Source: Microcaldota archaeon
Lineage (GTDB): Archaea; Micrarchaeota; Micrarchaeia; Micrarchaeales; CABMGC01
Assembly: GCA_021792235.1 (NCBI GenBank)
Contig: JAJYVC010000013.1
Span: forward strand, 1 to 22,104
Length of the DNA: 22,104 nucleotides
Reading direction: 5' to 3'
Positions within the stretch are counted from its first letter, which is position 1. Every line of letters begins with the position of its first letter. This document shows positions 15,724 through 22,104 of this stretch, in pieces. The notes beneath the pieces are model-generated. The model saw nothing but the letters and a program-made list of their open reading frames with translations. It searched no databases and was not told the DNA's origin. A program made the position numbers and the translations under genes.

Positions 15724-17364
15724 GCTTTCTTCCTCTGGCGCGTCACCGACGTCCTCTTCTTCCTCGCCCTCTGCCTGAGCTGTTTCCTTAGCCTCCGCCG
15801 CAGCCTCAGCCTCGAGCAGCTTCTTGTACCTGCTGTCTATGAGCGACCTGAGCTCCGCCTCTATCTCATCCTTCTTCACTCCTGTTATCTCGCTCAGGTT
15901 CTCGGACAGCTGTCCAACATAGCGCATTATGGTGTTGTATTTGGATGCCTGTACCGACCTATTCTTCTCTCCGCTCATGTATCTCTGTAGGCCCCTTGCG
16001 CAGTCCATCACCGCGAGCTTTATCTCCTCTATTATCTCGGGTTCCTGCGCTATAGCCTGCTTGCCAACTCCGGAATAAGGAACGTATACGCTTGACACAT
16101 TGACCAGCACGCTCACTGGTTCTGCATCAAAGTCCTTTATGCCATATCTCTTCCAGTCTACGCCGCTGACCGCGCTTGCTATTGCACATATCGATCCGTC
16201 GAAGAGAAGAGGCACCTTGTTCGCGAACCTTATTACGACACCCCCCTGTCCTACTGATGTCTCCTTTCCCGCCCCGCCGCCGTAGGCTATACCTGCCTCG
16301 ACAACGAAGGGTATGCCACCCCTGAAGACCTTCGGCTTCCTCTCGACCACGCTCATGAATGTGGGGTTGAGTATGTTCTTTATGGTGGCCTTGGTCTGTT
16401 CCTCTCCTATTGCGGAGAGTGTGTCAAGGTCGGGCGCTATCCACTTCGTTTCCTTGAACGCCTTCACCAGCTTCTCCGCTTCGTCCCACGATAGCTGGTG
16501 CGGATCTTTATCGAAGTCAACCTCCTTGACAATATCCTTGAGGTCGGCCACCTTGCTTTGGCTCACCCTTGTGAAGGTATCTGCAAGAAATGACGACAGC
16601 TTCCTACTTTCGCTGTTGTGAGCGAATTCAAGAAGGTCATTGGTGGTGACTCCGAGAGGATGAGGTTTCGATGGCTTTGGCCTGACAGGCATCTCCATCA
16701 CCGACCTGACGAAATTGTACTCCTTGCCTTCCGGGTCGATGAGCCTTATATTGGCATGGGGATTCGAAAGCGCGGTCCTTCTAATGTATTCATAAACTCC
16801 GTGGTCACTCGCCTCATATTTAACTTCCCCGAACTCGCCGCGGATCTCGAGCCCCCTGAATGATTTGTCTATATCAACCATGTTCGTTATCACTGGCTTG
16901 TTTGACTTTATGTCTATAGTAAGGTCGCATTCGTATGCACTCTTGCCCGTACCGGATTTGATGTGTATTGGCTTCCCAGTGGTTATGAGCGAGAACATTG
17001 TGCATCCAGACCCTCCTATTCCCTGCTGCCCCCTCTGCTGTATGTACCTGTGGAACTTGGTTCCGGACAGCACTGTCGCAAGCACCCTGCCTATTATCTT
17101 CTGCGGTATCCCTGGCCCGTTGTCCCTGTTGAGCACAGAATACTTGTCATCGCCTATCTTCTTTACTTCGACTGTTATGTCTGGGAGTATGCCTGCCTCT
17201 TCGCAGGCATCTAGAGAATTCGATGCATATTCGTGCACAACTGTGGTAAGCGACCTTACCTTGCCCGAATAGCCCAGCATCTGGCTGTTCTTCCTGAAGA
17301 ACTCAGATATGGAATGTGATTTAAGCTCCTTGAATATCGTGTCGGCGTCTACAACATTAGGCAT
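15715..17364 (-). CDS. top6B: DNA topoisomerase VI subunit B
   Basis: The product is 549 aa from ATG 17364, preceded by GAGTGA; an upstream in-frame GTG at 17373 would add three residues. This is the ATP-binding subunit of the type IIB topoisomerase, which relaxes and decatenates DNA together with the cleaving A subunit. The N-terminal GHKL (Bergerat) ATPase has the N box (HEYASNSLDA: Glu45, Asn49, Asp52), G1 box RDNGPGIP (Asp81) and Gly-rich G2 loop GQQGIGGSG (about 112-120). A central H2TH-like section (KVADLKDIVKEV) and the transducer domain with the GGAGKETSVGQGG loop follow. The tail is very acidic (EGEEEEDVGDAPEEES). The length is typical. The frame overlaps the end of the upstream KH gene, so the two are co-transcribed. 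The A subunit is not in the window, although it is a frequent neighbour in archaea. Confidence 0.96.
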   Translation of the reverse strand: MPNVVDADTIFKELKSHSISEFFRKNSQMLGYSGKVRSLTTVVHEYASNSLDACEEAGILPDITVEVKKIGDDKYSVLNRDNGPGIPQKIIGRVLATVLSGTKFHRYIQQRGQQGIGGSGCTMFSLITTGKPIHIKSGTGKSAYECDLTIDIKSNKPVITNMVDIDKSFRGLEIRGEFGEVKYEASDHGVYEYIRRTALSNPHANIRLIDPEGKEYNFVRSVMEMPVRPKPSKPHPLGVTTNDLLEFAHNSESRKLSSFLADTFTRVSQSKVADLKDIVKEVDFDKDPHQLSWDEAEKLVKAFKETKWIAPDLDTLSAIGEEQTKATIKNILNPTFMSVVERKPKVFRGGIPFVVEAGIAYGGGAGKETSVGQGGVVIRFANKVPLLFDGSICAIASAVSGVDWKRYGIKDFDAEPVSVLVNVSSVYVPYSGVGKQAIAQEPEIIEEIKLAVMDCARGLQRYMSGEKNRSVQASKYNTIMRYVGQLSENLSEITGVKKDEIEAELRSLIDSRYKKLLEAEAAAEAKETAQAEGEEEEDVGDAPEEESAE

Positions 17365-17866
17365 GCAATTCACTCTTTATTATTTTCTGCTTCTCCTTGT
17401 CCATCACGATGTAGGCAGTCCTGTGCATGCCGCCGTCTATGAGGACCTGTATCGCAGCATTGGCAACCTTAAGCTCGTCAACGGTGCCTATGGTGCTCAC
17501 AGTGCCTCCGAAGACTGCAATGTCCGCACCGCTCACAGACTCTATGTACTCCTTGGCCTTCCCTTTCTCCCCTATTATTCTCGCCTTCACTCTGGCTAGC
17601 TGCTCCCTGCTCCTGAAGAGGTCCTTGAGATTTATCTGCCTGAAGAAGACGTCCTCGTTCAGCAATCGGTATGCCTTGTTAAGGTCGAATCCTCGCGCGA
17701 ATGCCTGTATCACGTTCTTGGCATTGTACTCATCATAGGGCTCGCCTTCTATAGACACGTCGTTTTCCTCCAGTTCTATCCTGCATTTTAGCCGGTCTCT
17801 GAGCTTTGCCATGGCTTTCTCGTCAAGAAGCTCTGCCCTTTGCTGCGGTATAAGGATATGTTCCAT
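17357..17866 (-). CDS. KH-domain RNA-binding protein (archaeal Dim2/Pno1-like)
   Basis: The product has 169 aa. It has two KH-like halves: an N-terminal degenerate one and a C-terminal one with the RNA-binding GxxG loop GEKG at residues 99-102 inside ARIIGEKGKAKEYIE. The end (GTVDELKVANAAIQVLIDGG) is characteristic of the archaeal homologues of Dim2/Pno1, which bind near the 3' end of pre-16S rRNA during small-subunit maturation and work with Rio and Nob1 proteins. Length fits the archaeal family. It starts at ATG 17866, close behind an AT-rich TATA-like stretch, so the message may be nearly leaderless. It overlaps and presumably is co-transcribed with top6B. Confidence 0.88.
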   Translation of the reverse strand: MEHILIPQQRAELLDEKAMAKLRDRLKCRIELEENDVSIEGEPYDEYNAKNVIQAFARGFDLNKAYRLLNEDVFFRQINLKDLFRSREQLARVKARIIGEKGKAKEYIESVSGADIAVFGGTVSTIGTVDELKVANAAIQVLIDGGMHRTAYIVMDKEKQKIIKSELHA

Positions 17867-17881
17867 TCGGATCGCTCTACG

Positions 17882-17893
17882 TATATATTTTTA
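17882..17893 (-). promoter_or_regulatory. TATA-like box for the KH-top6B operon
   Basis: On the minus strand TAAAAATATATA lies about 20-27 nt before the ATG at 17866, the distance expected for an archaeal promoter with a leaderless or nearly leaderless transcript. No Shine-Dalgarno motif is seen before that ATG, which agrees. Confidence 0.55.
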
Positions 17894-17981
17894 TGTTTGA
17901 ATGTAAAATGTCTATAAAGATATCGCTGGCCGTGCATCTTTTCTCTTCCTTCTGCGCAACAGTGGAATTCCCCGAACATAT

Positions 17982-17997
17982 CGAAAGGTTTAAATAT
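17982..17997 (+). promoter_or_regulatory. BRE + TATA promoter for the winged-helix regulator
   Basis: CGAAAGGTTTAAATAT matches the archaeal pattern of a purine-rich BRE followed by a TATA box. Transcription would start near 18018-18022 and leave a leader of about 75 nt before GTG 18094, unusually long for this window. It is arranged back to back with the KH-top6B promoter. Confidence 0.6.
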
Positions 17998-18093
17998 CAA
18001 CATCCTCACATATATGACTTGTTCATGATTCTTTCGTGATTCCTTTGTGAAGGTCTCATGAAGGACGCATGACGCAATCGAGATGGTGGTTGG

Positions 18094-18594
18094 GTGCCGC
18101 TCAATAAAAATCAAATTGAAGAAGAATTGATCGAGATAAAGGAGAGGATCAAGGCCCTCTCCGAGAAAGGCGAGCGTGTGCCAAGCGAACCCGCCCAGGA
18201 TCTTCAGACATACGTAAAGTACTTGGTTGATGAGAGGGAGAGAACAAACAAGCTGCTTGTCGGCCTCACAGAGAAGGTTGCGCATCTGGAGCAGAAGCTC
18301 AACAGCGAATACGAAGTAGTGGAAAGCGTGCAGCAGGCATATCAGGAAGAGATTCCGCTTTCCTCAGTAGATGCAAGGATACTTGACTTCATAGACACGA
18401 GCGAGAAGCGCATGGTGTGTGCAGACCAGATAAGGAATCTAATGGGATACAAGGGGAGGAACGCGGCCTGCTCGAGGCTAAACGCACTATGCAAGAGAGG
18501 CCTACTCAGGAAGGATCAGTTCGGTCACAAGGTTTACTACAGATTTGATGCTGGCAAGGCGACCAAAGCGCTAATCATATCACCTCCACAGTAG
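18094..18594 (+). CDS. Coiled-coil plus winged-helix protein, probable DNA-binding regulator
   Basis: The product has 166 aa. The N-terminal half is helical and charged, with a coiled coil (about 47-85). A winged-helix pattern occupies about 97-155: a helix (SSVDARILDFIDTSEK), the helix-turn-helix (VCADQIRNLMGYKGRNAACS, then a Leu-rich helix) and a wing (LLRKDQFGHKVYYRF). The domain order suggests a dimeric transcription regulator. The start is GTG 18094, because an in-frame stop at 18070 leaves no ATG; GGTGGTT lies immediately upstream. It is transcribed away from KH-top6B and ends at a hairpin terminator, so it is monocistronic. The target is unknown. Confidence 0.72.
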   Translation: MPLNKNQIEEELIEIKERIKALSEKGERVPSEPAQDLQTYVKYLVDERERTNKLLVGLTEKVAHLEQKLNSEYEVVESVQQAYQEEIPLSSVDARILDFIDTSEKRMVCADQIRNLMGYKGRNAACSRLNALCKRGLLRKDQFGHKVYYRFDAGKATKALIISPPQ

Positions 18595-18597
18595 GTA

Positions 18598-18640
18598 GGG
18601 AATGTGGCCCTCAATTCCCCAGAGGGCCCTTTCTTTTTCT
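18598..18640 (+). terminator. Hairpin + T-rich terminator after the winged-helix gene
   Basis: GGCCCTC (18606-18612) pairs with GAGGGCC (18622-18628), and a T-rich tract (TTTCTTTTTC) follows. An alternative stem GGGAAT (18598-18603)/ATTCCC (18614-18619) overlaps it and cannot form at the same time. Confidence 0.6.
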
Positions 18641-18742
18641 AATCCTTTCTGTCGCGCTTCTCCTGCCAGTTGCTTCTTACTAGTGCTACTGCATTCAAAG
18701 ACCCATTGCCAGATCCCTGTGCAGTTGGGTCAATGCCAACTC

Positions 18743-18750
18743 TTTTATAT
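18743..18750 (+). promoter_or_regulatory. TATA box for the 128-aa orphan gene
   Basis: TTTTATAT lies about 30 nt before ATG 18779, giving a nearly leaderless transcript. It supports the short start at 18779. The segment 18641-18742 otherwise shows no gene; an inverted repeat GTTGG/CCAAC (18724-18740) abuts the box and might be an operator. Confidence 0.5.
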
Positions 18751-18778
18751 CACCCACGCATTACATAAGAGCGATATA

Positions 18779-19165
18779 ATGGTAGGAAGGATAGTGACTA
18801 TTGATGGGAGAAGTGCAATGGCAGTACTGAGGGGAGGAAATTCTGAGAAGACCAGAGAGGAGAAGCTCAAGGACATGGCGCTTGGCCTTGCAGAGGGCTC
18901 GAAGCCCTCGTTCGCAGTCAATGCTGCCATATGCGCAGTCAAGGATCTTGAAGACATAACCTTAGCCGTCAGTCTGCTTGACAAGGCGATACGCGGATAT
19001 GGTGATGGGAATGACCCCGGCGCGCAGATGAAGAGTGTAGCATATTCGTCGAGGATAGTGGCGCTCGAAAGCCTCCGCTCTGCCTTTTTCGGATCAAGGA
19101 ATATCCACGAAGCCATCAGGCAGGCCGAAAGCTTTGAGGCATCCGGCATAGTGGACTGGCTGTAA
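18779..19165 (+). CDS. 128-aa conserved-looking helical protein, function unknown
   Basis: The frame stays open back to 18602, but the upstream part would cover the terminator and the TATA box and has a non-protein-like composition. ATG 18779 (MVGRIVTIDGRSAMAVLRGG) is therefore the likely start. The product has a short beta-like N-terminus, a charged linker (NSEKTREEKLKD) and several helices with Ala/Leu spacing that could form a small helical bundle. No TM, signal or Cys motif is seen. It is followed by an inverted repeat and the DHH gene with its own promoter. I do not recognise the family. Confidence 0.6.
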   Translation: MVGRIVTIDGRSAMAVLRGGNSEKTREEKLKDMALGLAEGSKPSFAVNAAICAVKDLEDITLAVSLLDKAIRGYGDGNDPGAQMKSVAYSSRIVALESLRSAFFGSRNIHEAIRQAESFEASGIVDWL

Positions 19166-19177
19166 GCATCTTACAGC
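19159..19177 (+). promoter_or_regulatory. Perfect 7-bp inverted repeat between the orphan gene and the DHH gene
   Basis: GCTGTAA (19159-19165) and TTACAGC (19171-19177) are exact inverted arms around a 5-nt spacer; the left arm contains the upstream stop codon. It lies just before a TATA-like TTTATTA (19182-19188). It may be an operator for the DHH gene or a weak terminator hairpin. Confidence 0.35.
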
Positions 19178-19216
19178 AATGTTTATTAGAGGCACCCTCA
19201 TAAATAATAGGACAGC

Positions 19217-20254
19217 ATGAGGAACATAATAGTGATATCGCACTCGAGCGATATAGACGGAGTCGGAAGCGCCGCACTTATAAAGATGAAATACAGGGTG
19301 CCTACCAGCCGGATATTCTTCACAGACTATGCGCCTAAGAGCCTTGAGAGGGTATCAAGGGATGTCAAGGCGCAGCTTTCAAAGGGCACCACGCTGTTCA
19401 TAACTGATCTGGGGGTGAATGGCAACGCCCTCTCAGTATTCCAGGACATGCTCGAATCTGTCAAGGCTGCTGGAGGTGAGGTATTCTGGTTCGATCACCA
19501 TCCTTGGTCCTCTGGTGCTGCAAGGAAGCTTGCCCATCTGTGCAAGCTGGCAGTATTCGGAGAGAACGACATGTACTGCGCCGCGGAGATAACACGCATG
19601 GAGCTGGGCTTCAAGGACAGCTTCACTAAGAACTTTTGCAGGATAGTGCATCTGTCCGATTTCGCGATAACTCCTAAGGCAAAATCGGATTACAATACTG
19701 TAGGCACATATGCTCTAAGCATATCTCTTTATCGCATGAAGAGCCACGAAGGAAACATCAGGAGTCTTCGTCACATGGTCGATGTGATATGTAGCAGGAG
19801 ACTCGTGGACAACAGAATACGCCAGGATGCCGACAGGTTCAGGGCACTAAACGACAGGCATGTAGAGGCAATGCTAAAGGATGTCTACCTTGGCAGGGAC
19901 ATTGCCATAGGTTTTGCCGCTGACATACAGAAGACATACGCATGCATGAAGCTCATAGAGAAGACTGGAAGGGATATAGGCGTGTACATCAACCTGAGGG
20001 ACAGGCGCGGCCACATGAGGAGCATAAGAAACGACTGCACAATGCTAGCATCAAAGTTCGGAGGGGGAGGTCATCCCCATGCATCGGGATTCTCTCCCGA
20101 CTTTAGAAAATACCGCTATTTCAGGACAAAAAAAGGCAGACTGAAACTTCTGGCAGATATGGAAAGCGAGCTTGCTGCGATAAATAAGAGAAAGGGCAAA
20201 ATGCCTACTGCACAGATCAAGGCAAGCCATGCAAGGACTCCGCTCTTCGGATGA
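19217..20254 (+). CDS. DHH/DHHA1-family phosphoesterase
   Basis: The product has 345 aa. It has the metal-binding motifs of the DHH superfamily in order: DxDG (Asp12, Asp14 in HSSDIDGVGSA), an Asp at 64 (FITDLG), the DHH triad at 93-95 (WFDHHPW), and a C-terminal DHHA1 domain with GGGGHPHASGF (282-292). Such proteins hydrolyse phosphodiester bonds in single-stranded nucleic acid, short oligonucleotides or nucleotides such as pAp and cyclic dinucleotides. The sequence alone does not decide among a RecJ/GAN-like nuclease, nanoRNase and other substrates. There is no TM or extra nucleic-acid domain, and the tail is basic. A TATA-like TTTATTA sits about 30 nt before ATG 19217, so it is probably transcribed on its own with little leader. 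Confidence 0.88.
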   Translation: MRNIIVISHSSDIDGVGSAALIKMKYRVPTSRIFFTDYAPKSLERVSRDVKAQLSKGTTLFITDLGVNGNALSVFQDMLESVKAAGGEVFWFDHHPWSSGAARKLAHLCKLAVFGENDMYCAAEITRMELGFKDSFTKNFCRIVHLSDFAITPKAKSDYNTVGTYALSISLYRMKSHEGNIRSLRHMVDVICSRRLVDNRIRQDADRFRALNDRHVEAMLKDVYLGRDIAIGFAADIQKTYACMKLIEKTGRDIGVYINLRDRRGHMRSIRNDCTMLASKFGGGGHPHASGFSPDFRKYRYFRTKKGRLKLLADMESELAAINKRKGKMPTAQIKASHARTPLFG

Positions 20255-20265
20255 TCGCACCGCTC

Positions 20266-20274
20266 TTTTTATTA
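20266..20274 (+). promoter_or_regulatory. TATA-like/T-rich element before the thymidylate synthase fusion
   Basis: TTTTTATTA lies just after the DHH stop and about 38 nt before ATG 20308. It can serve as a TATA box with a start near 20297, and the T-run may also end DHH transcription. GGAGG at 20297-20301 is the ribosome site for ATG 20308. Confidence 0.4.
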
Positions 20275-20307
20275 ATTCCGCATTCAGTATAATAGCGGAG
20301 GCATGGC

Positions 20308-21783
20308 ATGGAGATGGGCACTTGGCCAGTATGCTACAAGGATGAGCTCATAATAGGCAATGCCAAGAGCAACACTGCTATATGCACGCTCTGGACTAAG
20401 CGCGAGCTCCTCGATGGCATACCGAAGGGCAAGTTCGTAGTCATAGGTAACCTCTACTCAACCTATGGTATAAATCCGATGCTCCGCAACATGCTGGCGA
20501 ATCCGAGGATAAGGCACATCCTGCTTTGCGGCGCCGACCTTACGAAGACAGGTACCATTCTGCTTAATTTCATTAACTATGGCATAGGGCCTGACTACAA
20601 GGTCAGCGGCGTTGATGCATACATCGACCAGGGGATCCCAAGAGCTGCTATAGATGAACTGAGGCGCAACGTAAAGGTAGTGGACATGAGGCAGCAGAAG
20701 AGCATAGGCAAACTCAGCACCGAAATAATGCAGAAACTTGATGAGGTCTCAAAGGAGGAGGGCGAGTACATGGAGCCGATACTTGTGAACGAGGCCGGAG
20801 CAAAGGCAGAGGACATGTATGCCAGCGACGCTGGGTTTAGGATCGATGGCAATTCGATAACGGGCACATGGCTAAAGGCGCTTGATCTTATACTGAAGTT
20901 CGGCGAGGACAAGGCGACTGAATACGGGATAGGGCAGAAGGAGCTGCTTGACCTTGTTGCAGTGGTCAACGGAGACGAAGCCGTGCTTCCCGAATGGTCT
21001 CCGGTAAAGGAGGAGGACCTGCACAGATACTATCTGAATTTCTTCGGGCGCAGGAAGCCCGAAGGTGTAGAGTATACTTATGGTGAAAGGCTGTTCAGCA
21101 TGAGCTACAGGCCGCTGGGCGGGCAGGCATCAAATGCTCCAGAAAGGCTGCAGGACGTCGTAGAGGAGGACCAAATAAACGATGCGATAGAGCACCTGAA
21201 GAAGAATCCGTTTACCAGGAGGGCGATAGCTGTGACTTGGAGGCATGAGTCTGATGCGAAATCACAGTCGCCGCCATGTCTTGTCGAGATAGCATGGAAC
21301 ATAAAGGCAGGCGCCCTGCACCAGACATCCACATTCAGGAGCCATGATGTGTTCGGTGGATGGCTTCTCAACGCCTTTGCCCTCAGGAAGCTCCAGAAGG
21401 ATATAGCCGCGCAGCTAAACGTAGCGGTAGGTAGCATGATAATAATGTCCATATCTGCGCACATATACTGCACAAACATCGCGAAGGCGGAAGGGCTTGT
21501 GGAGAAACACTACAGGCATGGCGAGGCGAAGTTCGAGACGGATCCAAGGGGGTTCTTCATAATAAGCATAGAGAATGGTGAGATAGTGGCCCAGCACAGG
21601 GTGAACGATGGCAGGAAGTCGAGGTTCGTGTTCAGGGGGACGAAGGCGCAGCGCATATATCGACAGATACTCAACGAGAATCTCATATCGAAGTTCGATC
21701 ACGCAGCGTACATAGGCAGGGAGCTCACAAGAGCAGAGCACTGCATCGCAAGCGGCACGAAATACGTGCAGGACGAGGCATAA
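20308..21783 (+). CDS. thyA: MtrA-like domain fused to thymidylate synthase (ThyA type)
   Basis: The product has 491 aa. The N-terminal about 170 residues (WPVCYKDELIIGN, YGINPMLRNMLANPRIRHIL, LCGADLTKTG) resemble the MtrA subunit family of tetrahydromethanopterin S-methyltransferase. The C-terminal about 300 residues are a ThyA-type thymidylate synthase: catalytic Cys324 in SPPCL, the nucleotide-binding FRSHDVFGGWLLNAF (Arg344, Asp347, Asn355) and the HIY signature near the C-terminal third. ThyA makes dTMP from dUMP using a methylene-pterin. The fused domain may help handle an archaeal pterin cofactor or act as a structural partner; this is an inference, and I see no full set of methanogenesis Mtr genes here. 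ATG 20308 is chosen for the GGAGG 6 nt upstream. It is followed by a convergent gene end. Confidence 0.85.
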   Translation: MEMGTWPVCYKDELIIGNAKSNTAICTLWTKRELLDGIPKGKFVVIGNLYSTYGINPMLRNMLANPRIRHILLCGADLTKTGTILLNFINYGIGPDYKVSGVDAYIDQGIPRAAIDELRRNVKVVDMRQQKSIGKLSTEIMQKLDEVSKEEGEYMEPILVNEAGAKAEDMYASDAGFRIDGNSITGTWLKALDLILKFGEDKATEYGIGQKELLDLVAVVNGDEAVLPEWSPVKEEDLHRYYLNFFGRRKPEGVEYTYGERLFSMSYRPLGGQASNAPERLQDVVEEDQINDAIEHLKKNPFTRRAIAVTWRHESDAKSQSPPCLVEIAWNIKAGALHQTSTFRSHDVFGGWLLNAFALRKLQKDIAAQLNVAVGSMIIMSISAHIYCTNIAKAEGLVEKHYRHGEAKFETDPRGFFIISIENGEIVAQHRVNDGRKSRFVFRGTKAQRIYRQILNENLISKFDHAAYIGRELTRAEHCIASGTKYVQDEA

Positions 21784-21873
21784 TCCCTGCTTCGGGCGAT
21801 GCGCTTCAGGGTCAACCCCCGTGCCACAAGCTATGAATATTCATCTATCGGACAATGACACCCGATGACAAAA
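21784..21873. other. Intergenic segment with inverted repeats and a 12-bp palindrome
   Basis: Between two convergent gene ends lie CCCTG/CAGGG (about 21785-21811), an exact palindrome ATGAATATTCAT (21833-21844) and ATCGG/CCGAT (21847-21866). No gene or RNA was recognised. The stems may act as terminators for the genes on both sides. Confidence 0.3.
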
Positions 21874-22104
21874 TTAAGTGCGCCTATAAACATCAAGCCA
21901 TCCACGCCACTGCTTGTTCTTTGTTCTCTTGACCAATACCCAACCATTTGAATTCATCAGCGGCTCTATTATAAATGGCGACCAAATGTAATGGGTGAAC
22001 TTTACTTTTCTTTTGGTGCTTAAGTCCTCCGCCTTTCTAATAACATACCCGTCTACTACATTCTCTCCTAAGTGACGACTTACTACTGTCTTGCCCTTCT
22101 GTTT
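21874..22104 (-). CDS. 3' end of an unidentified minus-strand gene (truncated by window edge)
   Basis: On the minus strand a frame is open from base 22104 down to a TAA at 21874-21876, 76 codons with no start needed inside the window. The visible C-terminus is basic and Trp-rich (HYIWSPFIIEPLMNSNGWVL, then KRTKNKQWRGWLDVYRRT). GC by hand count over 21901-22104 is about 42%, clearly below the nearby top6B and ATPase genes, and it uses TTA, AGA and GTA codons more. It could be recently acquired or simply a different gene class. No family recognised. Confidence 0.45.
   Translation of the reverse strand, partial: KQKGKTVVSRHLGENVVDGYVIRKAEDLSTKRKVKFTHYIWSPFIIEPLMNSNGWVLVKRTKNKQWRGWLDVYRRT

Noticed and set aside
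18602..18778. N-terminal extension of the 128-aa orphan protein
   Set aside because: It would read through the terminator hairpin and the TATA box, and has a Cys/Ser/Pro-rich composition unlike the rest.
21784..21830. Possible tRNA 3' half around GGGTCAACCCCC
   Set aside because: No matching acceptor stem, anticodon arm or TTC loop; it is more likely part of a terminator-like inverted repeat.
1..22104. CRISPR array, tRNA or rRNA genes, insertion sequence
   Set aside because: No regularly spaced repeats, cloverleaf-like segments, rRNA-like stretches, transposase motifs or terminal inverted repeats were noticed on reading both strands.

Overview
The window looks like a piece of an archaeal chromosome. 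Evidence for this: a DNA topoisomerase VI B subunit next to an archaeal Dim2/Pno1-type KH protein, TATA-box (BRE-like) promoters close to start codons, Shine-Dalgarno motifs of the GGTG/GGAGG type, several TTG and GTG starts, and heavy use of ATA and AGG codons. Small compact operons and many orphan membrane proteins would fit a DPANN/Micrarchaeota-like genome, but that lineage call is only an inference.

Region 1 (1-15698, + strand) is a run of about 15 co-oriented genes that I read as an archaeal type IV secretion/conjugation-like (VirB/Ced-like) membrane machine. It opens with five consecutive, diverged paralogues of a polytopic VirB6/TrbL/CedA-like membrane protein (the first cut by the window edge). 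A membrane-anchored, Arg/Lys-rich protein with C-terminal LRV-like helical repeats follows. Next come two paralogous membrane-anchored proteins resembling the VirB3 + VirB4 N-terminal module, and then a soluble VirB4/HerA-type ATPase with GITGSGKS and LDEAW motifs. Right behind the ATPase is a 98-aa gene that is a free-standing copy of the ATPase's own C-terminal helical domain. The run ends with a Cys-motif two-TM protein, a coiled-coil winged-helix protein, a 56-aa basic protein and an 811-aa heavily sequon-rich surface protein with a cytoplasmic domain. No relaxase, VirD4 coupling protein or integrase is visible, so DNA uptake/exchange or protein export is at least as likely as self-transmissible conjugation.

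Region 2 (15715-17866, - strand) is a housekeeping pair, KH-domain protein then Top6B, overlapping by a few bases and convergent with region 1. A divergent AT-rich promoter region (17867-18093) separates it from a coiled-coil/winged-helix regulator (18094-18594), which ends at a good hairpin-plus-T-tract terminator.

Region 3 (18779-21783, + strand) holds a 128-aa orphan helical protein, a DHH/DHHA1 phosphoesterase and an MtrA-like/thymidylate synthase fusion, each with its own TATA box. The last about 320 bases contain the 3' end of an unidentified minus-strand gene (21874-22104), visibly lower in GC, and a short palindrome.

Working model: the five VirB6-like subunits form the membrane channel or stalk, the two VirB3/4N-like proteins dock the soluble ATPase to the membrane, the Arg/Lys-rich and helical-repeat proteins are cytoplasmic scaffold or nucleic-acid-contacting parts, and the large glycoprotein contacts the outside or a partner cell.
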